DNA of 54,109 bases, from positions 1-54,109 of the forward strand of contig JAKPAB010000274.1 of NCBI GenBank assembly GCA_029779695.1, written 5' to 3'. Shown here piece after piece: positions 8,935 to 17,150 of the stretch. The notes below the pieces were generated by a model that did not search any database, was not told the origin of the DNA, and was given only the letters and a program-made list of their open reading frames with translations. Numbering within the stretch: the first letter of the stretch is position 1; the number at the start of each line of letters is the position of its first letter. The DNA comes from Bacillota bacterium (GTDB taxonomy: Bacteria > Bacillota > Clostridia > Lachnospirales > Lachnospiraceae). The translations under genes and the position numbers were made by a program.

Positions 8935-9726
8935 ATGAAGATTCTTGCAGTAGATTATGAAAAACCAGAGTTGGAAGTTCTTTTGGATGCTATAACGGAA
9001 GTGGCTCCTGAAGCTGAGATACATGCCTTTCAAAGTGGGGAAAAGGCACTTGAATATGCAAGAACAGATATGTGCGAAGTCGCGTTTCTCGAGATAAGAT
9101 TAAGAGAAATGACAGGTCTTGAAGTGGCGCTTAATCTTAAAAAAATATGGCCATACGTCAATATAATTTTTACCAGTGGATATGATGAATATGTAATGGA
9201 AGCCATGAAGGTAAGGGCTTCGGGATATATCCTAAAACCTGTTACAGCAGAACAGGTAAAGGATGAACTTGAAAATCTCAGGGTACCTTTGGCTCCGGCA
9301 AAGAGCAGAAATCATGCACAAACATTTGGGAATTTTGAACTCTTTGTGGATGGAAATGCCGTTGATTTTGATTCTACTAGAAGCAAGGAACTATTGGCTT
9401 TTCTGGTAGACAGAAGAGGAGCAATGGTTACAAATGGTGAGATCGCAGCTACCATATGGGAGAGTAATACAAATATTGCTTCCACACAGGCTCAGGTCAG
9501 AAAAGCTAGGGCTAATCTGATTTATACGCTTAATAATTGCGGCGCCGTAGATATACTGAGGATATCCCGATACGAAATTGGCGTCAATCCAAAAAAAATG
9601 AGCTGTGATTATTGGCAGTTATTAGATCATGATGAGAGAGTTTTGAATAGTTTTAGAGGAGAGTATATGTCTGGCTACAGCTGGGCAGAACCTACGCTTG
9701 GAAGCCTTATGAGTGAGTTTATGTGA
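8935..9726 (+). CDS. Response regulator-like protein with degenerate receiver and winged-helix (SARP-like) output domain
   Basis: A 263-residue protein. Residues 1-118 form a CheY-like receiver. Residues about 128-235 resemble the OmpR/SARP winged helix (RSKELLAFLVDRRG, then a region like the start of a BTAD). In the receiver the phosphoacceptor position reads AFLEIRLREMTG, so residue 53 is Glu where Asp is expected. The acidic pocket (VDYE) retains only part of the usual acid pair, while the Thr/Ser (FTSGYDE) and Lys (ILKPVT) remain. Glu here may mimic the phosphorylated state, suggesting phosphorylation-independent control. No sensor kinase is adjacent. A GT2/glmS operon follows and could be a target, but this is inference. 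The start is uncertain because only a weak purine-rich stretch (AAAAGAAAGCAG) precedes it. Confidence 0.8.
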   Translation: MKILAVDYEKPELEVLLDAITEVAPEAEIHAFQSGEKALEYARTDMCEVAFLEIRLREMTGLEVALNLKKIWPYVNIIFTSGYDEYVMEAMKVRASGYILKPVTAEQVKDELENLRVPLAPAKSRNHAQTFGNFELFVDGNAVDFDSTRSKELLAFLVDRRGAMVTNGEIAATIWESNTNIASTQAQVRKARANLIYTLNNCGAVDILRISRYEIGVNPKKMSCDYWQLLDHDERVLNSFRGEYMSGYSWAEPTLGSLMSEFM

Positions 9727-9754
9727 TATTAGATCAGTCAATTATTTTGTCAAG

Positions 9755-9783
9755 TTCACATTTTATAAAAATTGTATTATAAT
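9755..9783 (+). promoter_or_regulatory. Promoter for the GT2-glmS operon
   Basis: TTCACA (9755-9760), a 17-base spacer and a perfect TATAAT (9778-9783), 55 bases upstream of the glycosyltransferase start. Confidence 0.65.
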
Positions 9784-9837
9784 ACCCTAGACTATGTATA
9801 ATTAGTAATATATTAAGAAGAGAGGAAAGAATCAAAA

Positions 9838-10854
9838 ATGAAGATTATTACATTTGCGATTCCGTGCTATAACTCACAGGATTACATGGAAAAATGCATC
9901 AATTCGTTATTACCAGGCGGAGATGATGTGGAGATTATTATTGTTGATGATGGATCTACAGACAGAACATCGGAGATCGCAGACAAATATGCAGAACAGT
10001 ACCCTGGGATAATAAGAGTTATCCATCAGGAGAATGGTGGACATGGCGAGGCAGTTAATACAGGTCTTAGAAACGCTACCGGATTATATTATAAAGTAGT
10101 TGATTCTGATGATTGGGTAGATGGCGAGGCATATGCCAGGGTTGTATTTACACTTAAAGAGCTTGTAAAAGAGAATCATCATATAGATATGCTTCTTACC
10201 AATTATGTGTATGAAAAGGTATCTGAGAATCACCAGAGAAGAATGATATACTCACCTCTTTTCCCTGAGAACCAGATCATTGGATGGGGAGATATGAAGA
10301 GAGTTATCAAGGGATTTACCATTCTGATGCATTCTGTTACATATAGGACAGAGATGCTAAGAGATAGTGGAATGGTGCTTCCCAAGCATACATTTTATGT
10401 AGATAATCTGTTTGTATATGAACCGTTGCCATATGTTAAGACTATTTATTATCTGAATGTTGATTATTATAGATACTACATCGGAAGAGAAGGACAGTCA
10501 GTTGCAGAACAGACAATGATAAAACGTATCGATCAGCAGCTAGCAGTTAATTACAGATTGATAGAAGGCTGTGATGTCTGGTCCATAGAAGAACCCAATC
10601 TAAGGAATTATATGCTGTCATTTCTGGAAATGATCACTGTTGTCAGCACATGTCTTGGATATCTTTCAGGAACGGATGAGAACCTGCAGAAGGTCAAAGA
10701 CCTATGGAATCATATCAAGGATGTCAACCCTAGAACTTACAGACATATTAGGTTTGGAGTATTTGGCAATGCAATGAAGATCCCTGGAAAAGTAGGAAGA
10801 AAAATGGCTCTTAAAGCTTACCATTTGAGTCAGAAATATATGGGTTTCAATTAA
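9838..10854 (+). CDS. Glycosyltransferase family 2
   Basis: A 338-residue GT-A-fold enzyme. The N terminus (TFAIPCYNSQDYMEKCI) and VDDGSTD (about 37-42) form the nucleotide-sugar site, and D89-S-D-D-W93 supplies the metal-binding DxD. There are no clear membrane spans, so it is probably cytosolic or membrane-peripheral. AGAGGAAAG lies upstream of the ATG. It sits 23 bases before glmS, so both are likely cotranscribed. That pairing suggests a role in UDP-GlcNAc-dependent cell envelope or exopolysaccharide synthesis, but donor and acceptor are not readable. Confidence 0.9.
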   Translation: MKIITFAIPCYNSQDYMEKCINSLLPGGDDVEIIIVDDGSTDRTSEIADKYAEQYPGIIRVIHQENGGHGEAVNTGLRNATGLYYKVVDSDDWVDGEAYARVVFTLKELVKENHHIDMLLTNYVYEKVSENHQRRMIYSPLFPENQIIGWGDMKRVIKGFTILMHSVTYRTEMLRDSGMVLPKHTFYVDNLFVYEPLPYVKTIYYLNVDYYRYYIGREGQSVAEQTMIKRIDQQLAVNYRLIEGCDVWSIEEPNLRNYMLSFLEMITVVSTCLGYLSGTDENLQKVKDLWNHIKDVNPRTYRHIRFGVFGNAMKIPGKVGRKMALKAYHLSQKYMGFN

Positions 10855-10877
10855 CAGATAGAAAATGAGGATAAAAC

Positions 10878-12698
10878 ATGTGCGGAATTATAGGATATAC
10901 AGGCAGAATGGCGGCCCAGAATATACTCTTAGACGGTCTACAGCGCTTAGAGTATAGAGGCTATGACAGTGCCGGAATAGCCTTTTTCAAGGAAAACACA
11001 GGGCATATTTCGGTCAGAAAAACTGCAGGTAAGGTCATGGATCTTAGGGCTATCTGCGATGATGAGAATTTGTCAGTATGCGGAATAGGTCACAGCAGAT
11101 GGGCTACCCATGGTGGAGTCACCAATGCCAATGCTCATCCACACAAGGTAGGGGATGTGGTTCTGGTTCATAATGGAATAATCGAGAATTATCATCATCT
11201 TATTGAAAAGTATCACCTCATGGGGCAGCTGAAGTCAGAAACAGATACAGAGGTCGCATGCGCTGTTATCAATGCCAATTATAATGGTAATCCTGAAGAG
11301 GCTATTAAAAAGGCAGTAAGTGAGCTTAAGGGTTCTTTTGCTTTTTGCATAATGTTTAGCAATCATCCCGGTGAAGTGTATGCTATTAGAAATGTCAGTC
11401 CGCTTGTAGCCACATATGCTCCTCAAAATGGTTCCTTTTTGGCATCGGATCTGACGGCATTTATTGAATATTCCAATAAATATTTCGTGCTTCCAGAATA
11501 TCATATACTTAAAATGACGAAGGATGGAATTACACTTAATGATCTGGATGGCAAGACAGTTGAACCTGAGTATATGACAGTAGACTGGGATGTATCTACA
11601 GCAGAGAAGAATGGATACAATCATTTCATGATAAAAGAGATCCATGAACAGCCGGATGCATTTGAGAGAACTGTAGGCCCTAGAATTAAGGACGGAATGC
11701 CTGATTTTTCAGATGATAATATTCCTGATTCACTTTTTGAGGGAATCAAGGACATTACGGTTATCGCCTGCGGAACAGCTATGTATGCAGGAATGGTAGG
11801 ACGTACTCTGATTCAGAATAAGATAGGCCTTCCGGTAAAAGTAGAGATCGCATCAGAATTCAGATACGAACGTCCTACGATTACAAAAGATACACTTGTT
11901 ATCGTGATTTCACAGTCCGGTGAGACAATTGATACACTTGAAGCACTGAGACTCGCTAAGTCCAGAACAGATAGGACTCTTGCAGTTGTTAATGTCAAGG
12001 GTTCAACAATTGCCCGTGAGAGCCATTATGTAATGTATACTCATGCAGGTCCAGAGATAGCAGTAGCCAGCACCAAGGCATATACGGTACAGGTAGCAGC
12101 ACTTTATCTGATCGGAGCTAGAATAGGTGTTCTATCAGGAGAAATAGAAAACGATGCTGTAAGAGAATTTATTGCCAAGTTTAGACAGGTTCCTGAGCAT
12201 ATTAAGAGCGTTCTTCAGATGGAGGATACTATTCGTATGTATGCCAATAGGATGACTAATGCCAAGGATACATTTTTCATCGGAAGAGCACTTGATTATA
12301 CACTTTCAATGGAGGGTGCGCTGAAGCTTAAAGAGATCTCATATATTCATGCCGAGGCATACGCAGCAGGGGAACTAAAACATGGAACGATCGCACTTAT
12401 CAGTGAGGGTGTTCCGGTAATCGCTATTGCTACCCAGTCTAATGTCTATAGCAAGGTTATATCAAATATCCGTGAGGTCAAGGCAAGAGGAGCGTATGTT
12501 ATTCTTGTTAGTAAGGATCAGGAGATAGAGGATAATACAGTTTGTGATATTCATATACCGCTTCCTGATATAGACGATGAACTTACAGTTTTTGAATCTG
12601 TTGTAGTTCTTCAGATTCTGGCATATTACACATCAGTTGGAAAGGATATCAATCCTGATCAGCCGAGAAATCTGGCAAAATCAGTGACTGTAGAGTAA
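10878..12698 (+). CDS. glmS: Glutamine--fructose-6-phosphate aminotransferase (isomerizing)
   Basis: A 606-residue GlmS that makes glucosamine-6-phosphate from fructose-6-phosphate and glutamine, committing carbon to cell wall amino sugars. The N-terminal Cys (MCGIIGYTG) is the glutaminase nucleophile, with SRWATHG and HNGIIENY completing that domain. Two SIS domains follow (ACGTAMYAG, SQSGETIDT, KEISYIHAEAY), ending with the conserved PRNLAKSVTVE tail. Most Firmicutes glmS genes carry a glmS ribozyme leader. Here only 23 bases separate it from the upstream gene, so that control is absent. Confidence 0.98.
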   Translation: MCGIIGYTGRMAAQNILLDGLQRLEYRGYDSAGIAFFKENTGHISVRKTAGKVMDLRAICDDENLSVCGIGHSRWATHGGVTNANAHPHKVGDVVLVHNGIIENYHHLIEKYHLMGQLKSETDTEVACAVINANYNGNPEEAIKKAVSELKGSFAFCIMFSNHPGEVYAIRNVSPLVATYAPQNGSFLASDLTAFIEYSNKYFVLPEYHILKMTKDGITLNDLDGKTVEPEYMTVDWDVSTAEKNGYNHFMIKEIHEQPDAFERTVGPRIKDGMPDFSDDNIPDSLFEGIKDITVIACGTAMYAGMVGRTLIQNKIGLPVKVEIASEFRYERPTITKDTLVIVISQSGETIDTLEALRLAKSRTDRTLAVVNVKGSTIARESHYVMYTHAGPEIAVASTKAYTVQVAALYLIGARIGVLSGEIENDAVREFIAKFRQVPEHIKSVLQMEDTIRMYANRMTNAKDTFFIGRALDYTLSMEGALKLKEISYIHAEAYAAGELKHGTIALISEGVPVIAIATQSNVYSKVISNIREVKARGAYVILVSKDQEIEDNTVCDIHIPLPDIDDELTVFESVVVLQILAYYTSVGKDINPDQPRNLAKSVTVE

Positions 12699-12702
12699 AA
12701 AG

Positions 12703-13425
12703 ATGGATAATAACAATCAGTTTGATACAAATGATAACAATTCTAATTCAGATGTGAGTGGAAATAATACTCAGCAGAATTACCAGGATCAGAATAATAC
12801 TCAGCAGAATTATCAGGATCAGAATCAGAATAATACTCAGCAGAATTACCAGAACAAGAACAATAATCAACAGAACTATCAGAACCAGAACAATTCCCAG
12901 CAGAATGGCTATGAGAATAGCAATGCTGGAGCATATTATGGACAGAATCAGTATAACCAGCCTAATCAGAATCAGGGTCAGTTTTATGGTGGTCCATATG
13001 ATATGCATAATAACGGATATAACCCTCAGCAGAATGTACCACAGAGACCATATTCTACAGGATTTGGTGTAACATCCCTTATCCTTGGTATTGCTTCGAT
13101 CGTTCTGTTTTGGTCAGGCCTTAACATTGTGGCAGGAATACTTGCTATTATTTTCGGAGCGATCCAGTTGGGTAAAAACAAGCAATTTGCCAATACGACC
13201 AATGGTGTTTCAATCGGCGGTATTGTATGCGGAATTATTGGAATATTTTTAAGCGTTATATTTTATACTGTTTTGGTTCTTGGAATTTTCAGATCTGGTC
13301 TTGCAGGTATCATCAAGAATGAGATAAAAGACAATGGCGGTTATGAATATAAATATAAATTCAATAATGGCGATGATCCATTCAATTTTGATGATTATAA
13401 TATAGAAATACCCAATAAGGATTGA
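12703..13425 (+). CDS. DUF4190-type membrane protein with N/Q-rich low-complexity N terminus
   Basis: A 240-residue protein. Residues 1-110 are extremely rich in Asn, Gln and Tyr with tandem copies of a NTQQNYQDQN-like unit, resembling prion-like disordered segments. Residues about 118-200 contain two hydrophobic helices (GFGVTSLILGIASIVLFW and a second around GIVCGIIGIFLSVIFYTVL) with the G-rich loops typical of DUF4190. The C-terminal tail is acidic. It starts four bases after the glmS stop with only a weak ribosome binding site, so coupling to glmS is likely. Function unknown; the disordered region is probably cytosolic or cell-surface facing. Confidence 0.82.
   Translation: MDNNNQFDTNDNNSNSDVSGNNTQQNYQDQNNTQQNYQDQNQNNTQQNYQNKNNNQQNYQNQNNSQQNGYENSNAGAYYGQNQYNQPNQNQGQFYGGPYDMHNNGYNPQQNVPQRPYSTGFGVTSLILGIASIVLFWSGLNIVAGILAIIFGAIQLGKNKQFANTTNGVSIGGIVCGIIGIFLSVIFYTVLVLGIFRSGLAGIIKNEIKDNGGYEYKYKFNNGDDPFNFDDYNIEIPNKD
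12763..12904. repeat. Tandem coding repeat (N/Q-rich units)
   Basis: Units of roughly 27-33 bp containing AATACTCAGCAGAATTA and variants recur about four times, encoding the N-terminal NTQQNYQ-type repeats of the DUF4190 protein. They are recent enough to be nearly identical at DNA level in the first three copies. Confidence 0.75.
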
Positions 13426-13450
13426 TATTTTCATAATTAATGCCGATATA

Positions 13451-13486
13451 GGAATTGAGAGTTGCTCGGTTGACGCTAACAATTCC
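13451..13486 (+). promoter_or_regulatory. Inverted repeat immediately upstream of a ribosome binding site
   Basis: GGAATTG (13451-13457) is perfectly complementary to CAATTCC (13480-13486), and the Shine-Dalgarno AGGAGG starts at the very next base. The hairpin has no T-run, so it is not a terminator. It may be an operator or a translation-affecting structure. Confidence 0.45.
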
Positions 13487-13497
13487 AGGAGGTTTTT

Positions 13498-14745
13498 ATG
13501 AAAATCGCTTCATCACAAGTGAGCCTCTCCTCAGACGTCCGTAAATTATTGATTCATCAGAAGAGAGTCAGCTTCAATCAGGGTTATACCCTGGAGGGAA
13601 GCATTGCGGATACATCCAAAGGAGTGCTTACGAGTCCTGACAAGGATGGACAGGATGAAACAAAAAAGGGAACCAGTTTTAGTGATATTCAACGGATGGC
13701 AGAGGAAGCATTTGATACCCTTGATAGCAATAAGGGCACCGATAAGTCTGGCACGGCCAACATCCAATCGATTAAGGGGAAATCATCTGTAGGAAGAATC
13801 TCACTTCCGGACACAGCAGTTACATCGCTTACATTACTTCTTAATCTCTTACGCTCTATTGGTGGAGGCAAGAAATCATTAAGGGAACTTAAAAAAGTAA
13901 TTGGTGACAATGACAACACATTAAATAATGAGCCAAATATTTTTGACGAAATGTATGGATTTTTGGGGGGATCGTCCAATGGTTTTGGGACTAACAGTAA
14001 TAACGATTCCATTTTTCCATATTTGACCGGAAGTCTTGGATCATCCGATGAGGATCAGGAAAATGGTTCATCTGGTGGAATAATGTACAATACAACTGAA
14101 TTCAGTGCAGAATGTACCAGTGTAACTTTTCAAGGTAAAGGTACAGCCTGTACCGAGGACGGTAGAACGATTGATTTCAATGTAGAATTGAATATGTCCA
14201 GTACATTTATCAAGGCAACTTCTATTGATATCAAGGCACCGCGTTTGAAACTGTGTGATCCTTTGGTGGTCAATGTTGGTAGTGATGTCACGTCAGTATC
14301 AGACAAGAAATTTTCATTTGATCTGGATAATGATGGCAAAATGGATAACATTTCTATGCCACAGAACGGATCGGGATTCCTAAGCTATGACAAAAATGGT
14401 AATGGCAAAATCGATAACGGAAGTGAACTGTTTGGAACGTCAAGCGGTGATGGATTCCGAGATCTGTCTAAGCTTGATTCAGATAAAAATGGCTGGATAG
14501 ATGAGAATGACGATGCCTGGAGTAAACTAAGTGTATGGTTCAAATCTGCTGACGGAAAGGATACACTTATGAGCCTAAAGGATGCCGACATTGGTGCAAT
14601 ATGCTTGGGATCGGTTAATACGCCAATTGAATTTCGAAGTGATTCCAATGAAAAAACGGTTAATGCTCTTTCTAGAAGTACTGGTGTATTTTTAAAAGAA
14701 TCCGGGGGCTCCGGCACCATACAGCATGTAGATTTTGCAATGTGA
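13498..14745 (+). CDS. Hypothetical protein with EF-hand/RTX-like calcium-binding repeats
   Basis: A 415-residue protein without a signal peptide. The first 200 residues are Ser/Asn/Gly-rich and not recognisable. Residues about 275-370 carry several Ca-loop-like segments: DLDNDGKMDN, DKNGNGKIDNGSELFG, DSDKNGWIDENDDAW. The order GSGFLSYD, NGKIDNGSELFG, GDGFRDLSKLD, WIDENDDAWSKLSVW is seen in many bacterial calcium-binding and RTX-associated proteins. A good ribosome binding site (AGGAGG) precedes the ATG. It appears to be its own unit, ending at the terminator at 14823-14859. The role is unknown; Ca binding is inferred from the motifs. Confidence 0.72.
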   Translation: MKIASSQVSLSSDVRKLLIHQKRVSFNQGYTLEGSIADTSKGVLTSPDKDGQDETKKGTSFSDIQRMAEEAFDTLDSNKGTDKSGTANIQSIKGKSSVGRISLPDTAVTSLTLLLNLLRSIGGGKKSLRELKKVIGDNDNTLNNEPNIFDEMYGFLGGSSNGFGTNSNNDSIFPYLTGSLGSSDEDQENGSSGGIMYNTTEFSAECTSVTFQGKGTACTEDGRTIDFNVELNMSSTFIKATSIDIKAPRLKLCDPLVVNVGSDVTSVSDKKFSFDLDNDGKMDNISMPQNGSGFLSYDKNGNGKIDNGSELFGTSSGDGFRDLSKLDSDKNGWIDENDDAWSKLSVWFKSADGKDTLMSLKDADIGAICLGSVNTPIEFRSDSNEKTVNALSRSTGVFLKESGGSGTIQHVDFAM

Positions 14746-14822
14746 AGAGAAGAATAAAGGCAAGAATAAAAGTAAGAGCTAAATAGATTTCTAAATAGTA
14801 GTCTATACCTTATAAAAAGTCG

Positions 14823-14859
14823 AAAAAAGGATGTCACGTATAATGTGGCATCCCTTTTT
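14823..14859 (+). terminator. Intrinsic terminator after the EF-hand-like gene
   Basis: GGATGTCAC (14829-14837) pairs with GTGGCATCC (14845-14853) over a 7-base loop, flanked by an A-run and followed by five Ts. Confidence 0.88.
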
Positions 14860-14951
14860 ATGTAGATAATGATAAGTATATGAAAAATAAAAAGATTTTA
14901 GTTGAGAATTTGTATAAATTTTTTGAAAATTGAATCAAATTAAGCGAATTC

Positions 14952-14960
14952 TGTTATAAT
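14952..14960 (+). promoter_or_regulatory. Extended -10 promoter for cas3
   Basis: TGTTATAAT, a perfect TATAAT with an upstream TG, 44 bases before the cas3 ATG. A -35 is poor (GAATCA at 17-base spacing, or TTGAAT at 19). Confidence 0.5.
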
Positions 14961-15003
14961 AGCACAAAACAACTCATGATGTACTACATAAAATGGGGGA
15001 ATT

Positions 15004-16947
15004 ATGATAGATACAGATCAGAATATAAGACCGTTTGCTGCACATTTAAGGAAGGCAAGTGGGGATTCTTGCTACACTATAAGGGATGAAAATTTTCAAG
15101 AAGAAAAAGTTGAAGTGCAACTAATAAAGGATCATCTGAATAATACATCTAAACTTGCATCCAAATTTGCCTCAATATTTGGAGCTGAAGAATATGCTTT
15201 ACAGATAGGACTGGCACATGATATTGGAAAGTATTCTGCAAAATTTCAAAAAAGGATATGGGAAAATGGACCTAAAATTGATCATTCGACAGCAGGAGCA
15301 AAAGAAGAAATAAATATTAATAACTGGAATATATTTGGTGTTGTGGCTGCAAGCTGTATAGCAGGTCATCATGCTGGACTGTTAAATGTGGGATCTAATT
15401 ATGATAATAGCAGTGTAACAAAGAGTCTTGGAGCTAGGCTCAATAAAGAAATACCAGACTATTCAAACTTCAAAAGTGAAATAAATTTAGATAAATTGCA
15501 GAAAAGGCATGCATTCAATATTGTTGGCTCATCCCAAATAGATAAAGGCTTGTTTAGTGTAATGTTTTGGACTCGTATGATTTTTTCTTGCCTGGTTGAT
15601 GCAGATTATTTAGACACAGAACTGTTTATGAATTATGGACTGTCAAAAAGAGACTCGGGCGACGATATAAAGACTTTGCTAGATGATTTAAATCAATACA
15701 TAGGTCAAAAAAATTGGCTTGAAGGTAAAGGCCATATTAACCAACTAAGATCCGATATACTACGAAATTGCATTGAAAAAGGCAAAAGCTCAATGGATGG
15801 AGCATATACACTTACAGTTCCAACCGGTGGAGGAAAAACTGTAGCTTCACTGGCTTTTGCACTAAATAATGCAGTTACAAAAAACAAGAATCGCATTATA
15901 TATGTAGTTCCTTACTGCTCAATTATTGATCAGACAGTAGATGTGTTCTCTGACATTCTAGGTAAAAAAAATGTTCTTGCACATTACTCGAATATAGATA
16001 TTTCCGAGAATGACGAAGATGACGATTTGAGATATTCAAAAAAACTTGCAACAGAAAACTGGGACAAACCGGTTATTGTTACAACTGCTGTTCAATTTTT
16101 TGAATCATTATTTGCATGTAGAACTTCTCAATGTAGAAAATTGCATAACATAGCCAATGCTGTTGTGATTTTTGATGAGGCACAGACAATACCACAACAG
16201 TATATGAAACCATGTATTTCGAGTATTCTAGAGCTTATCAACAATTATAAGTGCACTTGCGTTTTTTGTACTGCAACGCAGCCTGCACTAAATAGATTTC
16301 TTAGAAATACATATATAAATTATGTTTATGCGGATATGAAGACAACTGAAATATGCGAGGATACCGATTATTTATATAGAGAATTTAAACGTGTAACATA
16401 TAAGAACAAAGGTAAGATCAGTGATGCAGAAATTGCAGATGAGCTTATGAAGCAAAGTCAAGTACTATGCATAGTCTCTACCAGGAAACATGCTTATAAC
16501 CTATATCATTTATTGAAGGGAGAAGGAAACTATCATTTGTCGAAATGTATGACATCAATAGATATCAAAAGTACATTAATCACAATTCGAAAGAGGCTTA
16601 AGGATGGGAAAGTTTGTCGTGTCCTTGCCACTAATCTTGTAGAGGCAGGAGTAGATCTTGACTTTAAAATTGTATATAGGGCAAAAACAGGACTTGACAG
16701 TATTATTCAGGCAGGAGGAAGGTGCAATAGAGAAGGCAAATATCCGACAGAAGAAAGCATGGTATACATTTTTCAGCCTGAAGACAAATATTTGATTCAT
16801 TTACCAGAGATGATAAAAAGACCGGCCGCGATAACATTTGTCCACAACAATGTGTACTACCACCACAGCACGTCGCTCCCTATGCGGGAGCGTGGATTGA
16901 AATATTTATGTGCGAGAACATGTATGTGTGCATTTAAAAAATCCTGA
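15004..16947 (+). CDS. cas3: Truncated CRISPR-associated helicase/nuclease Cas3 (type I-C), fused in frame to CRISPR repeat DNA
   Basis: A 647-residue frame. An HD nuclease domain (H72-D73, HH at 122-123) is followed by an SF2 helicase with Walker A VPTGGGKT (about 273-280), DEAQ box (about 389-392), TATQP, and motif VI QAGGRCNREG (about 569-578). The Cas3 C-terminal domain, normally over 100 residues, is missing. After a Cas3-like HLPEMIKRPAAIT the sequence becomes unrelated and residues 623-634 are translated from a type I-C CRISPR repeat, ending at a chance TGA. cas5, cas8c, cas7, cas4, cas1 and cas2, which normally follow cas3, are absent. All catalytic motifs survive, so an enzyme could still be made, but without Cascade it should not act in interference. 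I read it as the remnant of a deleted locus. Confidence 0.92.
   Translation: MIDTDQNIRPFAAHLRKASGDSCYTIRDENFQEEKVEVQLIKDHLNNTSKLASKFASIFGAEEYALQIGLAHDIGKYSAKFQKRIWENGPKIDHSTAGAKEEININNWNIFGVVAASCIAGHHAGLLNVGSNYDNSSVTKSLGARLNKEIPDYSNFKSEINLDKLQKRHAFNIVGSSQIDKGLFSVMFWTRMIFSCLVDADYLDTELFMNYGLSKRDSGDDIKTLLDDLNQYIGQKNWLEGKGHINQLRSDILRNCIEKGKSSMDGAYTLTVPTGGGKTVASLAFALNNAVTKNKNRIIYVVPYCSIIDQTVDVFSDILGKKNVLAHYSNIDISENDEDDDLRYSKKLATENWDKPVIVTTAVQFFESLFACRTSQCRKLHNIANAVVIFDEAQTIPQQYMKPCISSILELINNYKCTCVFCTATQPALNRFLRNTYINYVYADMKTTEICEDTDYLYREFKRVTYKNKGKISDAEIADELMKQSQVLCIVSTRKHAYNLYHLLKGEGNYHLSKCMTSIDIKSTLITIRKRLKDGKVCRVLATNLVEAGVDLDFKIVYRAKTGLDSIIQAGGRCNREGKYPTEESMVYIFQPEDKYLIHLPEMIKRPAAITFVHNNVYYHHSTSLPMRERGLKYLCARTCMCAFKKS
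16872..16903 (+). CRISPR. Single orphan type I-C CRISPR repeat
   Basis: A 32-base element starting GTCGCTCCC and ending GTGGATTGAAAT, with the 7-bp palindrome CGCTCCC/GGGAGCG around TATGC. These features are diagnostic of type I-C repeats. Only one copy exists in the window. The 35 bases before it (16837-16871) have spacer length and follow directly on the last Cas3-like codon. Confidence 0.88.
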
Positions 16948-17029
16948 ATAATTCTAAAAATACAACTTGTAAAAACCTATAAAAAAAGTGTAAAAACGAT
17001 TTTTGGATTAAATTTAGAACAATCAGAGC

Positions 17030-17070
17030 ATGGAAACCATATTGCGAACTTTGGGTTCCCATAGTATTAT
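17030..17070 (+). promoter_or_regulatory. Promoter with overlapping inverted repeat upstream of the FAD oxidoreductase gene
   Basis: TTGCGA (17042-17047), a 17-base spacer and TATTAT (17065-17070) form a promoter. The imperfect inverted repeat ATGGAAACC (17030-17038) / GGGTTCCCAT (17053-17062) brackets the -35, as an operator would. The regulator is unknown. Confidence 0.45.
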
Positions 17071-17150
17071 AAAATACGTGGTTTGCGTGAAAAAATTAAC
17101 TAGAAATATATGAAACACTTATAAATAATTCAGAAGACCAGGAGTTAAAA

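Noticed and set aside
10855-10877. glmS ribozyme expected upstream of glmS
   Set aside because: Only 23 bases separate glmS from the upstream gene, and no ribozyme core is present there or in the GT2 gene's leader.
12748-13008. Minus-strand and alternative-frame ORFs in the N/Q repeat region
   Set aside because: They are frame-shifted readings of the CAG/AAT-rich repeats (I/L-rich or S-rich peptides) and lack start signals.
16904-17150. Further CRISPR repeats or leader downstream of the orphan repeat
   Set aside because: No second copy of the GTCGCTCCC or GTGGATTGAAAT elements was found; the region holds only the promoter and inverted repeat of the next gene.
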